Positions 9,045 through 17,575 of a stretch of 64,000 nucleotides of DNA are shown here, piece by piece. Within the stretch, counting starts at the first letter, position 1, and every line of letters starts with the position of its first letter. Where the stretch lies: positions 3,410,001 through 3,474,000 of the forward strand of contig NZ_AP024630.1 in NCBI RefSeq assembly GCF_019976975.1. Reading direction: 5' to 3'. The position numbers and the translations under genes are program-made. Origin of the DNA: Arthrobacter sp. NtRootA1 (GTDB lineage Bacteria > Actinomycetota > Actinomycetes > Actinomycetales > Micrococcaceae). The notes beneath the pieces were generated by a model. That model was not told the DNA's origin and ran no database searches. It was given only the letters and a program-made list of their open reading frames with translations.

Positions 9045-9100
9045 ACGCGCTGTAATGCCCGGTGGGATAGTGAAAAAGAACCGCCTATGGAAGAGGACCC

Positions 9101-10345
9101 ATGACACTGCAGAGCAACGCCGCTCCCCTGGCTCCAGGGGCTGCTGCTCACGACCGCCAGCCCGATCAAGCACGCCGGGACGCCTTCGGTCGCAACGCCA
9201 GCGGTCCTTTGGCGGGAATCGTCATTGCCGACTTCAGTCGGGTCCTCGCCGGACCGTACTGCACCATGCTCCTGGCGGACATGGGTGCCACGGTCATCAA
9301 AGTGGAAAGCCCGTCCGGCGATGAAACACGGGCCTGGAAGCCCCCGGTCTTCGATGGCCAATCCACGTACTACCTCTCAATCAACAGGAACAAGAGATCC
9401 ATCGCACTGGACTTCGGCGATCCGGATGACATCGACACGGCACGGAACATTGCTGCGGGCGCCGACGTGGTCATCGAGAACTTCAAACCTGGCGGGCTGG
9501 ACCGCTTCGGCCTGGACTACGCGACCATCGCCGAACGCAACCCCGCTGTGGTCTACGCGTCCATCACCGGGTTCGGCGCCGCCGGCGGAGCAGCCCTGCC
9601 GGGTTACGACCTGCTCGTCCAGGCCATGTCCGGGCTCATGAGCCTCACCGGGGACCCGGAGTTCCCCGCATACCGGTCCGGTGTTGCGGTCTTTGATGTC
9701 ATTACAGGACTCCATGCCGCCATTGGTGTCCTGTCGGCGCTGCACGAACGGAGCCAGAGCGGCCGCGGACAACGCATCGAGGTGAACCTTATGTCCTCGG
9801 CCCTGTCGGGCATGGTTAACCAGACCGGCGGATACCTGCTCAGCGGAAACGTACCCACTCGGATGGGTAACGAGCACCCCAGCATCTACCCCTACGAACC
9901 GCTCCCCACCGCGGACGGGGAAATCGTCCTTGCCATCGGCAACGACCGGCAGTTCCGGACGCTCTGCAACGTCATTGGTGCCCCCAAACTGGCAGACGAT
10001 CCCCGGTTCTCCACACCCCCGGACCGCAGCCTCAACCGATCGGCGCTGCGCCCCATCCTGCAGGAACTGCTGGCCGTCAGGACCGCATCGGAGTGGTTCG
10101 ACATCTTCACCGAGGCACGGCTGCCGTGCGCTCCGATCAACGACGTCCGCAGCGGGATTGATTTTGCCCAGCGCCTGGGGCTGGAACCGGTCGTGGAAGT
10201 TGGCACCGGTGAGGATTCCATCCCCGGCGTCCGTAACCCGATCACCTTCTCAGCGACACCCGCCAGCTATGACCTGGTGCCGCCCGGCATCGACGCAGAC
10301 CGAGGGGACATTCTTCAGTGGCTGCAGTCGACGCCGCACCGTTAG
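9101..10345 (+). CDS. Type III (CaiB/BaiF) CoA-transferase
   Basis: 414 residues, usual for the family. It transfers CoA between acyl-CoA and a free acid. The N-terminal ADFSRVLAGPYCTMLLADMGATVIKVE block and the GYDLLVQAMSG motif, whose Asp is the catalytic residue that forms the aspartyl-CoA intermediate, are both present, as is the MGNEHPSIYPY segment. A disordered leader of about 35 residues precedes the domain. ATG 9101 follows a GGAAGAGGA site. As first gene of the operon with acyl-CoA dehydrogenase and beta-oxidation genes, it most likely activates a dicarboxylate. Adipate, the end product of the chn cluster, is the best candidate; glutarate is an alternative because CaiB-type transferases often act with glutaryl-CoA dehydrogenases. 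Confidence 0.9.
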   Translation: MTLQSNAAPLAPGAAAHDRQPDQARRDAFGRNASGPLAGIVIADFSRVLAGPYCTMLLADMGATVIKVESPSGDETRAWKPPVFDGQSTYYLSINRNKRSIALDFGDPDDIDTARNIAAGADVVIENFKPGGLDRFGLDYATIAERNPAVVYASITGFGAAGGAALPGYDLLVQAMSGLMSLTGDPEFPAYRSGVAVFDVITGLHAAIGVLSALHERSQSGRGQRIEVNLMSSALSGMVNQTGGYLLSGNVPTRMGNEHPSIYPYEPLPTADGEIVLAIGNDRQFRTLCNVIGAPKLADDPRFSTPPDRSLNRSALRPILQELLAVRTASEWFDIFTEARLPCAPINDVRSGIDFAQRLGLEPVVEVGTGEDSIPGVRNPITFSATPASYDLVPPGIDADRGDILQWLQSTPHR

Positions 10346-10411
10346 CCCTCTCCCCAATCAGCCATCCCAGAAGCAACCAGCACCCGTCCGCGGAACCATA
10401 AAGGACCTCTC

Positions 10412-11617
10412 ATGACAACCACTGCAACTGCCCGCAGCACCGTGAACTCCGATTACTTCAACCTCGACGACGAGTTGGGCCCAGAAGAGCTGGCAATCCG
10501 CGACAAAGTCCGCCGGTTCGCCGAAGAGAGGGTCCTTCCCATCATCAACGACTACTGGGAACGGGCGGAGTTCCCCGAGGAACTGCTCCCTCCGCTGGCT
10601 GAACTCGGCATCATCGGGACGTTCATCAAGGGTTACGGCTGCCCGGGAATGAGCCGCAAGGCCGCGGGCATGGTGGCCCGGGAAATGGCACGGGCCGACG
10701 GGAGCATCAACACTTTCCTCGGCGTACACTCCAACCTGTGCATGGGGGCACTGAACATGCTCGGCAACGACGAACAGCGGCTGCGCTGGCTCCCGGACAT
10801 GGCCAAGCTCAAGAAGACCGGCGCCTTCGCCTTGACTGAACCGGACCACGGCTCCGACTCGGTGGCCCTGGAAACCAGCGCAACCCGCGACGGCGACACT
10901 TGGGTGATCAACGGCCACAAGCGCTGGATCGGCAACGGCCACGCGGCCGACGTCATCGTGCTGTTTGCCCGCAACACGGAGGACGGCAAGGTCAACGCCT
11001 TTGTCGTCGAGAAGGACGCAGACGGCAACCACCCGGAGGGCTACAACCCCACCGTCATCACCGGCAAGATCGGCAAGCGCGCCATCCTGCAGGCCGACAT
11101 CGTCATCGAGAACATGCAGATCCGGGAAACCAACCGGCTGGAGAACTGCAGGTCCTTCGCCGACGTCTCCCGCGTCCTCCAGGCAACCCGTGGCGGCGCC
11201 GCCTGGGAGGCCGTGGGCCACGCCATGGCCTGCTTTGAGATCGCCGTCGACTACGCCGCCAAGCGTGAGCAGTTCGGCAACCCGATCGCCGGCTACCAGC
11301 TGGTCCAGCACCGCCTGGCGAATATGCTCAGCGAGCTGACGGCGATGCAGCTGATGTGCAACCGTATGGCGGAACTGGCCGATCAGGGCATGCTGACCAA
11401 CGCCATGGCCTCCATGGTCAAGATGTCCACCTCCCAGAAAGGCAAATGGATCTGCAACGAGGCACGTGAGCTCCTTGCCGGCAACGGCCTGCTGCTCGAA
11501 AACCATGTGGCCCGCCACCTGACAGACATGGAGGTGGTGTCAACCTACGAGGGCACGGACTCAATCCAGGCACTGCTGGTAGGCCGCGACATCACCGGCA
11601 TCTCAGCCTTCCGCTAA
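10412..11617 (+). CDS. Acyl-CoA dehydrogenase, glutaryl-CoA dehydrogenase-like
   Basis: 401 residues. FAD enzyme introducing a trans-2 double bond in an acyl-CoA. It resembles glutaryl-CoA dehydrogenase: FIKGYGCPGMS near residues 71-81, LTEPDHGSD near 138, and TYEGTDSIQALLVGR at 378-392, with the probable catalytic base Glu380. By eye alignment with human GCDH the Arg that holds the glutaryl carboxylate (Arg138 of the precursor) is Asn100 here, so oxidative decarboxylation of glutaryl-CoA is doubtful. Placed 66 bases after the CoA-transferase with its own AAGGACC site. An adipyl-CoA dehydrogenase role is the inference that fits the nearby chn genes. Confidence 0.88.
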   Translation: MTTTATARSTVNSDYFNLDDELGPEELAIRDKVRRFAEERVLPIINDYWERAEFPEELLPPLAELGIIGTFIKGYGCPGMSRKAAGMVAREMARADGSINTFLGVHSNLCMGALNMLGNDEQRLRWLPDMAKLKKTGAFALTEPDHGSDSVALETSATRDGDTWVINGHKRWIGNGHAADVIVLFARNTEDGKVNAFVVEKDADGNHPEGYNPTVITGKIGKRAILQADIVIENMQIRETNRLENCRSFADVSRVLQATRGGAAWEAVGHAMACFEIAVDYAAKREQFGNPIAGYQLVQHRLANMLSELTAMQLMCNRMAELADQGMLTNAMASMVKMSTSQKGKWICNEARELLAGNGLLLENHVARHLTDMEVVSTYEGTDSIQALLVGRDITGISAFR

Positions 11618-11680
11618 CCGGACACATGCCCTGCCTCGCCCCGTCCCCTCCCATACCAAGATTCACTAAGGAGTTTTTCC

Positions 11681-12904
11681 ATGTCTGAAGCATTCCTCAT
11701 CGGCGGGGCACGCACGCCCGTCGGTCGCTACGGCGGCGCCCTGAGCTCCGTACGCCCGGACGATCTGGCTGCCATCGCGGTTCGGGCCGCCGTCGAACGC
11801 GCCGGCCTGGACCCGGCCCTCGTGGACGAGGTGATTCTCGGCAACGCGAACGGCGCCGGCGAGGAAAACCGCAACGTCGCCCGCATGGCCTGGTTGCTCG
11901 CCGGCTTCCCGGACACCGTCCCCGGCATCACCGTCAACCGTCTGTGCGCTTCCGGCCTGAGCGCCATCATCATGGCCTCCCACATGGTCAAGGCCGGCGC
12001 CGCGGACATTGTGGTGGCAGGCGGCGTCGAGTCCATGTCCCGCGCCCCGTGGGTCATGGAAAAGCCGGACAAACCCTTCGCCAAACCCGGCGCCGTCGTT
12101 GACACCTCCATCGGCTGGCGCTTTCCCAACCCCGCCTTCCTCTCCGGGGAACTCTCCCGTGATGGCAAAGCCACCTACTCCATGCCCGAAACCGCCGAGG
12201 AAGTGGCACGCGCCTACAACATCTCCCGTGAGGACTGCGACGCCTTCGCCGTCCGCTCCCACGAGCGCGCCCTCGCCGCGATCGAGTCCGGGCGCTTCGC
12301 CGACGAAATCGTCCCCGTGACGGTCAAGGGCCGCAAGGGCGCCGAAACCATCGTGGATACCGATGAAGGACCCCGGCCCGGAACGTCCACGGACGTCCTC
12401 GCCGGCCTGCGCCCGGTGGTCAAGGGCGGCAGCGTGGTCACCGCCGGAAACGCCTCGACACTCAACGACGGCGCTTCAGCAATCATCGTCGCGTCCGAGG
12501 CCGCCGTGCAGAAGTATGGCCTCACTCCCCGCGCCCGCATTCTCGACGGCGCGTCCGCCGGTGTGGCGCAGGAGATCATGGGCATCGGCCCGGTCCCGGC
12601 CACCCGCAAAGTCCTGGACCGCACCGGGCTCACGGTAGCGGATCTGGCCGCCGTCGAACTTAACGAAGCCTTCGCATCCCAGGCCCTGGCCTGCATGCGC
12701 GAACTGAAACTCGAACCGGAGACAGTTAACAACGACGGCGGCGCCATCGCCCTCGGCCACCCGCTCGGCTCCTCGGGCTCCCGCCTGGTCATCACCCTCC
12801 TCGGGCGCCTCGAACGCGGAGCCACCCAGGGCCGCAAGCTCGGCCTCGCCACCATGTGCGTCGGCGTCGGGCAAGGCACCGCACTCCTGCTGGAAGGCAT
12901 CTGA
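11681..12904 (+). CDS. Thiolase, probable 3-oxoadipyl-CoA or acetyl-CoA acyltransferase
   Basis: 407 residues, typical of degradative thiolases. The acyl-accepting Cys89 lies in NRLCASGLSA, the active-site His360 in GHPLGSSGSR, and the proton-shuttle Cys393 in CVGVGQG. It cleaves 3-oxoacyl-CoA with CoA to give acetyl-CoA and a shortened acyl-CoA. The substrate cannot be read from the sequence, but PcaF/PaaJ-type 3-oxoadipyl-CoA thiolases look like this one, and the adjacent pathway would make that substrate. Its stop overlaps the next start (TGA and ATG share a base at 12904), which suggests translational coupling. Confidence 0.9.
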   Translation: MSEAFLIGGARTPVGRYGGALSSVRPDDLAAIAVRAAVERAGLDPALVDEVILGNANGAGEENRNVARMAWLLAGFPDTVPGITVNRLCASGLSAIIMASHMVKAGAADIVVAGGVESMSRAPWVMEKPDKPFAKPGAVVDTSIGWRFPNPAFLSGELSRDGKATYSMPETAEEVARAYNISREDCDAFAVRSHERALAAIESGRFADEIVPVTVKGRKGAETIVDTDEGPRPGTSTDVLAGLRPVVKGGSVVTAGNASTLNDGASAIIVASEAAVQKYGLTPRARILDGASAGVAQEIMGIGPVPATRKVLDRTGLTVADLAAVELNEAFASQALACMRELKLEPETVNNDGGAIALGHPLGSSGSRLVITLLGRLERGATQGRKLGLATMCVGVGQGTALLLEGI

Positions 12905-13710
12905 TGACAGAAGTAATGAACGACGCCGGCACGCGGCTTGATACCTCGGGTTTCGTCACGCTGCTGGTTGAGGAGCGCGAAGACCGTCTAGCGGTCCGGC
13001 TGCACCGCCCCGGAGTGAAGAACGCCATCGACCAGGCAATGGTGGACGAGCTGCACGCCGTGTGCATCCACCTCGAGCACACACCGAAAATCCTGATCCT
13101 CTCCGGCACGCCCGCCAACCCGGCAACCGGCGCACAAGCGGTCTTCGCCTCCGGGGCGGACATCGCGCAGCTGCGCGAACGGCGCCGCGGCGACGCCCTG
13201 GCGGGGATCAACTCCGCGGCGTTCGACCGGATCGCGAAACTGCCCATGCCCGTCATCGCGGCGCTGGACGGCTTTGCGCTCGGCGGCGGCGCGGAACTGG
13301 CCTACGCGGCCGACTTCCGCATCGGCACCCCTGCACTGAGGATGGGCAATCCCGAGACAAACTTGGGCATCCTGGCCGCGGCCGGTGCCACCTGGCGGCT
13401 GAAGGAGCTCGTCGGCGAACCCGTGGCCAAGCAGATCCTGCTGGCCGGCAAAGTCCTCAAAGGTGAAGAATGCCTCGCCGTCGGGCTGGTCACCGAACTA
13501 GTGGACCCGGAAACGCTGCTGGATGCGGCGCACGCGCTGGCAGACGCCATCGCGGCGCAGGACCCGCTGGCAGTACGCATCACCAAAGCCGTTTTCCACA
13601 CCCCGCGGGAAGCCCATCCCGTTATCGACACCCTGGCCCAGGGCATACTCTTCGAATCCCAGGCCAAGTTCGACCGCATGCAGGCGTTCCTCGACAGGAA
13701 GAAGAAGTAA
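12904..13710 (+). CDS. Enoyl-CoA hydratase/isomerase family protein
   Basis: 268 residues, crotonase fold. It adds water to trans-2-enoyl-CoA. The oxyanion-hole region (ASGADIAQL near 82-90 and ALGGGAEL near 125-132) is intact. Both catalytic glutamates of hydratases are present: Glu131 in GGGAE and Glu151 in NPE, exactly twenty residues apart as in the rat mitochondrial enzyme. ATG 12904 overlaps the thiolase stop, and the gene's own TAA overlaps the next ATG at 13710, so three genes are translationally coupled. Expected step in the pathway: 2,3-dehydroadipyl-CoA to 3-hydroxyadipyl-CoA. Confidence 0.9.
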   Translation: MTEVMNDAGTRLDTSGFVTLLVEEREDRLAVRLHRPGVKNAIDQAMVDELHAVCIHLEHTPKILILSGTPANPATGAQAVFASGADIAQLRERRRGDALAGINSAAFDRIAKLPMPVIAALDGFALGGGAELAYAADFRIGTPALRMGNPETNLGILAAAGATWRLKELVGEPVAKQILLAGKVLKGEECLAVGLVTELVDPETLLDAAHALADAIAAQDPLAVRITKAVFHTPREAHPVIDTLAQGILFESQAKFDRMQAFLDRKKK

Positions 13711-14579
13711 TGAATGACGCAGTTGTGCCGGCCGGACTCCCGGCGCGGGTAGGGGTCCTCGGCGGCGGCCGAATGGGCGCCGGAATCGCCCACGCATTCC
13801 TCGTCAAGGGGGCCGATGTGGTGGTGGTCGAGCGCGACGAAGCCTCCGCGCAGGCCGGTCGGGAGCGGGTTGAGGCCTCCGCCGCGAAGTCCATCGAGCG
13901 GGACCCCCAGGGCGGCAGCCTCGACGGGATGGTCTCCCGCCTCTCCGTTTCAGTGGACTACGCAGCCTTCGGGGACCGCGAGCTGGTGGTGGAGGCCGTC
14001 CCTGAAGACTGGGCGTTGAAGGTCGCGGCCCTCCGCAGGGTTGAGGACCACATCGCGCCCGGCACGGTCCTGGCCTCCAACACCTCCTCTTTGTCCGTGT
14101 CCGGGCTGGCCGAGGAGCTGGCACGCCCGCAGGACTTCATCGGGTTGCATTTCTTCAACCCGGTTCCCGCTTCGACGCTGGTTGAGGTGGTGATCGGCAA
14201 GCAGACCCGTCCCGAACTCGTCGAGCAGGCCCGGACCTGGGTCCAGGGACTGGGCAAGACCGCCGTGGTGGTCAACGACGCCCCGGGCTTCGCCTCCTCA
14301 CGGCTGGGGGTGGCGATCGCTTTGGAAGCGATGCGCATGGTCGAGGAAGGCGTGGCCTCCGCTGAGGACATCGACAACGCCATGGTCCTCGGCTACAAAC
14401 ACCCCACCGGCCCGCTGCGCACCACGGACATCGTGGGCCTGGATGTTCGCCTGGGCATCGCCACGTATCTTCAGGAGACACTCGGTGAGCGGTTCGCCCC
14501 GCCGCAGATCCTCAGGGACAAAGTGGCCCGCGGCGAGCTGGGACGAAAAACCGGCAAGGGCTTCTTCGACTGGAGCTGA
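13710..14579 (+). CDS. 3-hydroxyacyl-CoA dehydrogenase
   Basis: 289 residues, the size of single-function HADH (PaaH/Hbd type). The Rossmann motif GGGRMGAGIAHAF is at residues 18-30. SNTSSLSV and GLHFFNPVP, which carries the catalytic His, follow. The C-terminal helical domain includes NDAPGFASSRLG and the final GRKTGKGFFDWS. It oxidises 3-hydroxyacyl-CoA with NAD. It is the last gene of the operon and is followed within 10 bases by a strong terminator. Within the inferred route it would make 3-oxoadipyl-CoA. Confidence 0.92.
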   Translation: MNDAVVPAGLPARVGVLGGGRMGAGIAHAFLVKGADVVVVERDEASAQAGRERVEASAAKSIERDPQGGSLDGMVSRLSVSVDYAAFGDRELVVEAVPEDWALKVAALRRVEDHIAPGTVLASNTSSLSVSGLAEELARPQDFIGLHFFNPVPASTLVEVVIGKQTRPELVEQARTWVQGLGKTAVVVNDAPGFASSRLGVAIALEAMRMVEEGVASAEDIDNAMVLGYKHPTGPLRTTDIVGLDVRLGIATYLQETLGERFAPPQILRDKVARGELGRKTGKGFFDWS

Positions 14580-14587
14580 CCCAAGCC

Positions 14588-14640
14588 AAAACAGGTGAAG
14601 CTGGCCGGGACCGTGAGGTCCTGGCCAGCTTCGCCTGTTT
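14588..14640 (+). terminator. Bidirectional intrinsic terminator
   Basis: A long inverted repeat: AAACAGG, GAAGCTGGCC and GGACC on the left mirror GGTCC, GGCCAGCTTC and CCTGTTT on the right, with one or two mismatches. It ends the acyl-CoA operon on the plus strand and would also serve the fragment ending at 14645 on the minus strand. Confidence 0.85.
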
Positions 14641-14644
14641 CGAC

Positions 14645-14712
14645 TTAGTCCGCTTCTGCTTCCGGGGTGAGTCCGCGCTCTGCCATGACTTCCTTGAGGA
14701 GGGTCAGGGCAT
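14645..14712 (-). pseudogene. 3' end fragment of an unknown gene
   Basis: The last about 22 codons of a minus-strand gene (ending ALTLLKEVMAERGLTPEAEAD and a TAA at 14645-14647) show strong GC-third codon use and a terminator right behind them, as expected for a real gene end. Upstream the frame runs into antisense of the TetR gene and stops making sense. The body of this gene was lost where it joins the TetR fragment near 14712. Confidence 0.4.
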
Positions 14713-15226
14713 TGAATTGCTGGCAGAGAACGGGTTCGGCAGCCTGACGGCTGAGGGTGTCGCAGAACGGGCGGGCGTGGCCAAGACGACGATTTGGCGC
14801 AGATACCGCTCCAGGAACGATCTTGCCCTCGCTGTCCTGCTGGACATGGTGGGGGACGTCAGTACGCAGCCCTACAACGGAAATTCGGCTGCCGAGTTGG
14901 TGCGCCTGGTGGACCGGACGGTGGAACTCACCTGCCACTCGAAGTTGGGCAAGGTCATGCAGGGCCTGGTTTCTGAGGTCGCGGCGGATCCTGAACTGGC
15001 CCGCGTTTACAGGGAACGCGTGGTCACCCACTGACTGGCGGACGTCACAGAGCTCGTGGAGCGAGGCATTTCCAGGGGCGAACTGAAGGCGGGCCCGGAC
15101 TCGGAAGTGGCTACCGATCTCCTGCTTGGCCCTATTTACTACCGGTTCTTCCTCAGCGGATCCCCCATGGACAAGGGATTTGGCAAGCGGCTTGTCGATA
15201 CGCTGCTTCCCGCCTTCGCGCCATAG
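14708..15226 (+). pseudogene. TetR-family regulator, 5' truncated with internal stop
   Basis: Homology starts at ELLAENGFGSLTAEGVAERAGVAKTTIWRRY, the middle of a TetR helix-turn-helix, without a proper start codon and without the usual first 15-20 residues. The frame runs to a TGA at 15032-15034 and then continues in the same frame with good coding character (LADVTELVERGISRGELKAG to LLPAFAP) to a TAG at 15224-15226. The TGA probably replaced CGA or a similar codon. Both lesions indicate a dead regulator. It lies at the scar between the acyl-CoA operon and the chn cluster. Confidence 0.8.
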
Positions 15227-15337
15227 CGGACGCAGTAACTCCAGGGGGCTACCAAGAACCGGGGCAGTCACGGGATACGGCAATGCTCCGCGTCCGGGCG
15301 GAAACAACCAGGACGCGGAGCACTGCTAAACCGGTGG

Positions 15338-16096
15338 TTACTGGGCGATGTATCCGCCGTCAACTACCACTTCGGAGCCGGTCATGAAAGAGGACTCGTC
15401 GGAGGCCAGGAACAGCACCACGGCCGACACTTCCTCGGGCCGGCCAGGCCGCCCCAGAATGGTGGTCCCGAGCAGTGCCTTCGTTCCCTCCTCAGAGGCC
15501 AGGATGTCGTTCGTCATGGCCGTGGCGATGACGCCCGGGTGGACGGAATTAACCCGGATGCCGAATTCCTTCAGGTCCACTGCGGCGGCTTTCGTCAGGT
15601 TTCGCACGGCACCCTTGGAGGCCTCATATGCCGCAGCATTGGGCGCGGCAATGATCCCGTACATCGACGAAATGTTGACGATGGTCGGCGCCGCCGACTT
15701 TTGCATTGCCGGGATCACCGCCTTGCAGCCTAGGAAGGTGCCTTTGACGTTGACCGCAAAGATGCGGTCCCACAATTCGTCATCGGTGTCCTGCAGGGAC
15801 TTGAAGGCAAGGATGCCTGCGTTGTTCACCAGCACATCAATGCGCCCGTGGCGCTCCACGGCATGGTCCACCACGGCAGCCCAGTCCGCGGCACTGGATA
15901 CATCGTGCTGCACAAAGGAGGCAGTCCCGCCGGCGGCCTCAATCATTTGGACAGTCTCTTTGCCCCCGCTGCCGTCGACGTCCGTGACTACAACGGATGC
16001 TCCCTGCTGCGCCAGCAGCAGGGAATGCGCCCGTCCCATGCCGGCTGCGCCGCCGGTTACCACTGCAATTTTGCCCTCTACGCGATTGGCCATCAT
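15338..16096 (-). CDS. chnA: SDR-family cyclic alcohol dehydrogenase (ChnA/CpnA-like)
   Basis: 252 residues, classical short-chain dehydrogenase. TGGAAGMG at residues 15-22 binds the cofactor, NNAG is at 91-94, and the catalytic residues are Ser144, Tyr157 and Lys161. The text from LQDTDDELWDRIF to VVVDGGYIAQ closely follows the cyclopentanol dehydrogenase CpnA of Comamonas as I remember it. It would oxidise cyclohexanol (or cyclopentanol) to the ketone with NAD. The start ATG overlaps the stop of the upstream aldehyde dehydrogenase gene behind a GAAAGGA site. It is the last gene of the minus-strand chn operon. The alcohol preference cannot be read from the sequence. Confidence 0.85.
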   Translation of the reverse strand: MMANRVEGKIAVVTGGAAGMGRAHSLLLAQQGASVVVTDVDGSGGKETVQMIEAAGGTASFVQHDVSSAADWAAVVDHAVERHGRIDVLVNNAGILAFKSLQDTDDELWDRIFAVNVKGTFLGCKAVIPAMQKSAAPTIVNISSMYGIIAAPNAAAYEASKGAVRNLTKAAAVDLKEFGIRVNSVHPGVIATAMTNDILASEEGTKALLGTTILGRPGRPEEVSAVVLFLASDESSFMTGSEVVVDGGYIAQ

Positions 16097-17472
16097 TGTC
16101 CTTTCGGGTTACGTACTAGCTTCTTGTTGGAAAACTCATTGAAACCGTAGTTGGCCAGCTCGCGGCCGATGCCGGACGCTTTGGTGCCGCCGAACGGCAG
16201 GTCCGGCGAACTCTTGCTGGTGCTGTTGACCCAGACCATGCCCGTCTCAAGCTCCGCGGACACCCGGTCTGCCTTCTGCTGGTCGGTGGTGAAGACGCTG
16301 GAGGAAAGACCGAAGGGGGAATCGTTGGCCAGGTCGATGGCCTCGTCCAGGGAATTGACGCGGTAGACAACCGCAACCGGGCCGAACAGTTCCTCGCTGA
16401 AGGCGCGCATTTCACAGGTCACCCCAGCCAGTACTGTCGCGGGGTAGTAGGCGCCGGGACTGTCCGGCCGGGTGCCGCCCAGCAAGACCGTGGCCCCGTG
16501 GGAGATCGCGTCCTGGACCAGTTCGTCCAGCTCTTCCACGCCTGCGGTTGAAGCCATAGGGCCGAGCTTCGTCTCGGGACTGGTCGGGTCGCCCAGCTCC
16601 CAGCCGGCCATGCCGGCCACGAACTTTTCCACAAATGCGTCGTACACGCCGTCTTCCACGAGGAAACGCTTCGAGGCAGTGCATGCCTGCCCCGCGTTGG
16701 CGAGGCGGCCTACGGCGGCGGCGGCGGCCGCCGCGTCGATGTCAGCGTCCTCCAGCACAATGAACGGGTCCGAACCGCCGAGTTCCAGAACACTCTTTTT
16801 CATGTGCCGGCCGGCGACGGCGCCGACGGCTGCGCCGGCGGTTTCGGAGCCTGTCAGTGAGACACCCTGGACGCGCGGGTCCGCAATGGCGGCCGCGACC
16901 TGGGCCGATGAAATGAAGGCGTTGGAGTAGACGCCTGCTGGCAGGCCGGCCTCATCCAAAATCCGCTGGATGGCGAGGGCGGACTGCGGGCAGTTCCGGG
17001 CGTGCTTGAGGATGATGGTGTTGCCGAGGGCGATGTTCGGAGCAGCAAACCGCGCCACCTGGTAATACGGGTAGTTCCACGGCATGACCCCGACGAGCGG
17101 ACCGATGGGCTCGGTGCGGACCACCGCAGTGCCTGACCCCTGGAATTTCAGGGGCTCGTCGGCCATGAATTCCTCCGCGTTCTCGGCGTAGTACTGGTAG
17201 ATCGAGGCCACCAGCGCCACTTCACCCTTCGCCTGCGCGATCGGCTTGCCCATTTCCAGCGTCAGGAGCCTGGCGAGCTCATCGGCCTGTTCCCGGTGGA
17301 GCTCCGCGGCACGCAGGAGAACGGCGCGGCGCTGCTCAAGTTCCGTAGTGCGCCAGGAACGATAGGCAGCCGCGCTGCGTGCAATGAGATCGTCCAGTTC
17401 GGCGTCGGAAATCTCCGCGTACTGTGCGGACTCTTCGCCGGTTGCCGGGTCGATGGTCTTGTACACACCCAT
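16093..17472 (-). CDS. chnE: Aldehyde dehydrogenase, probable 6-oxohexanoate dehydrogenase
   Basis: 459 residues, succinate-semialdehyde dehydrogenase-like ALDH. Catalytic Cys264 in NAGQACTASKR, general base Glu230 in ELGGSDPF, and cofactor motif LTGSETAG at 206-213 are all present, as is MPWNYPYY. In a chn operon such an enzyme oxidises 6-oxohexanoate to adipate. It is followed with overlap by the SDR gene and preceded by the monooxygenase gene (103 bases). ATG 17472 has a GAGGAGAACC site. Sequence alone would also allow succinate semialdehyde or another omega-oxo acid as substrate. Confidence 0.82.
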   Translation of the reverse strand: MGVYKTIDPATGEESAQYAEISDAELDDLIARSAAAYRSWRTTELEQRRAVLLRAAELHREQADELARLLTLEMGKPIAQAKGEVALVASIYQYYAENAEEFMADEPLKFQGSGTAVVRTEPIGPLVGVMPWNYPYYQVARFAAPNIALGNTIILKHARNCPQSALAIQRILDEAGLPAGVYSNAFISSAQVAAAIADPRVQGVSLTGSETAGAAVGAVAGRHMKKSVLELGGSDPFIVLEDADIDAAAAAAAVGRLANAGQACTASKRFLVEDGVYDAFVEKFVAGMAGWELGDPTSPETKLGPMASTAGVEELDELVQDAISHGATVLLGGTRPDSPGAYYPATVLAGVTCEMRAFSEELFGPVAVVYRVNSLDEAIDLANDSPFGLSSSVFTTDQQKADRVSAELETGMVWVNSTSKSSPDLPFGGTKASGIGRELANYGFNEFSNKKLVRNPKGQ

Positions 17473-17575
17473 GGGTGGTTCTCCTCTGTGGTGAAGGCTG
17501 TGCTGAAGGCACTGTTATGAAGAATGTCGGCCGGGTGCCCGCATTTCGGCGGGCACCCGGCCCCGTTCGGCGGTG

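Noticed and set aside
10358..11518. Long minus-strand open frame opposite the acyl-CoA dehydrogenase
   Set aside because: It is antisense to a clearly coding gene, and its composition (many Gly, Val, His) is that of a shadow frame in GC-rich DNA.
9101..14579. Glutarate pathway (glutaryl-CoA to crotonyl-CoA) as the sole reading of the acyl-CoA operon
   Set aside because: Possible, since the dehydrogenase is GCDH-like, but the carboxylate-binding Arg seems to be missing and the neighbouring cluster would yield adipate; kept only as an alternative.
14645..15307. A single 220-codon minus-strand gene across the TetR region
   Set aside because: Only its last about 22 codons look coding; the rest is antisense to the recognisable TetR sequence.
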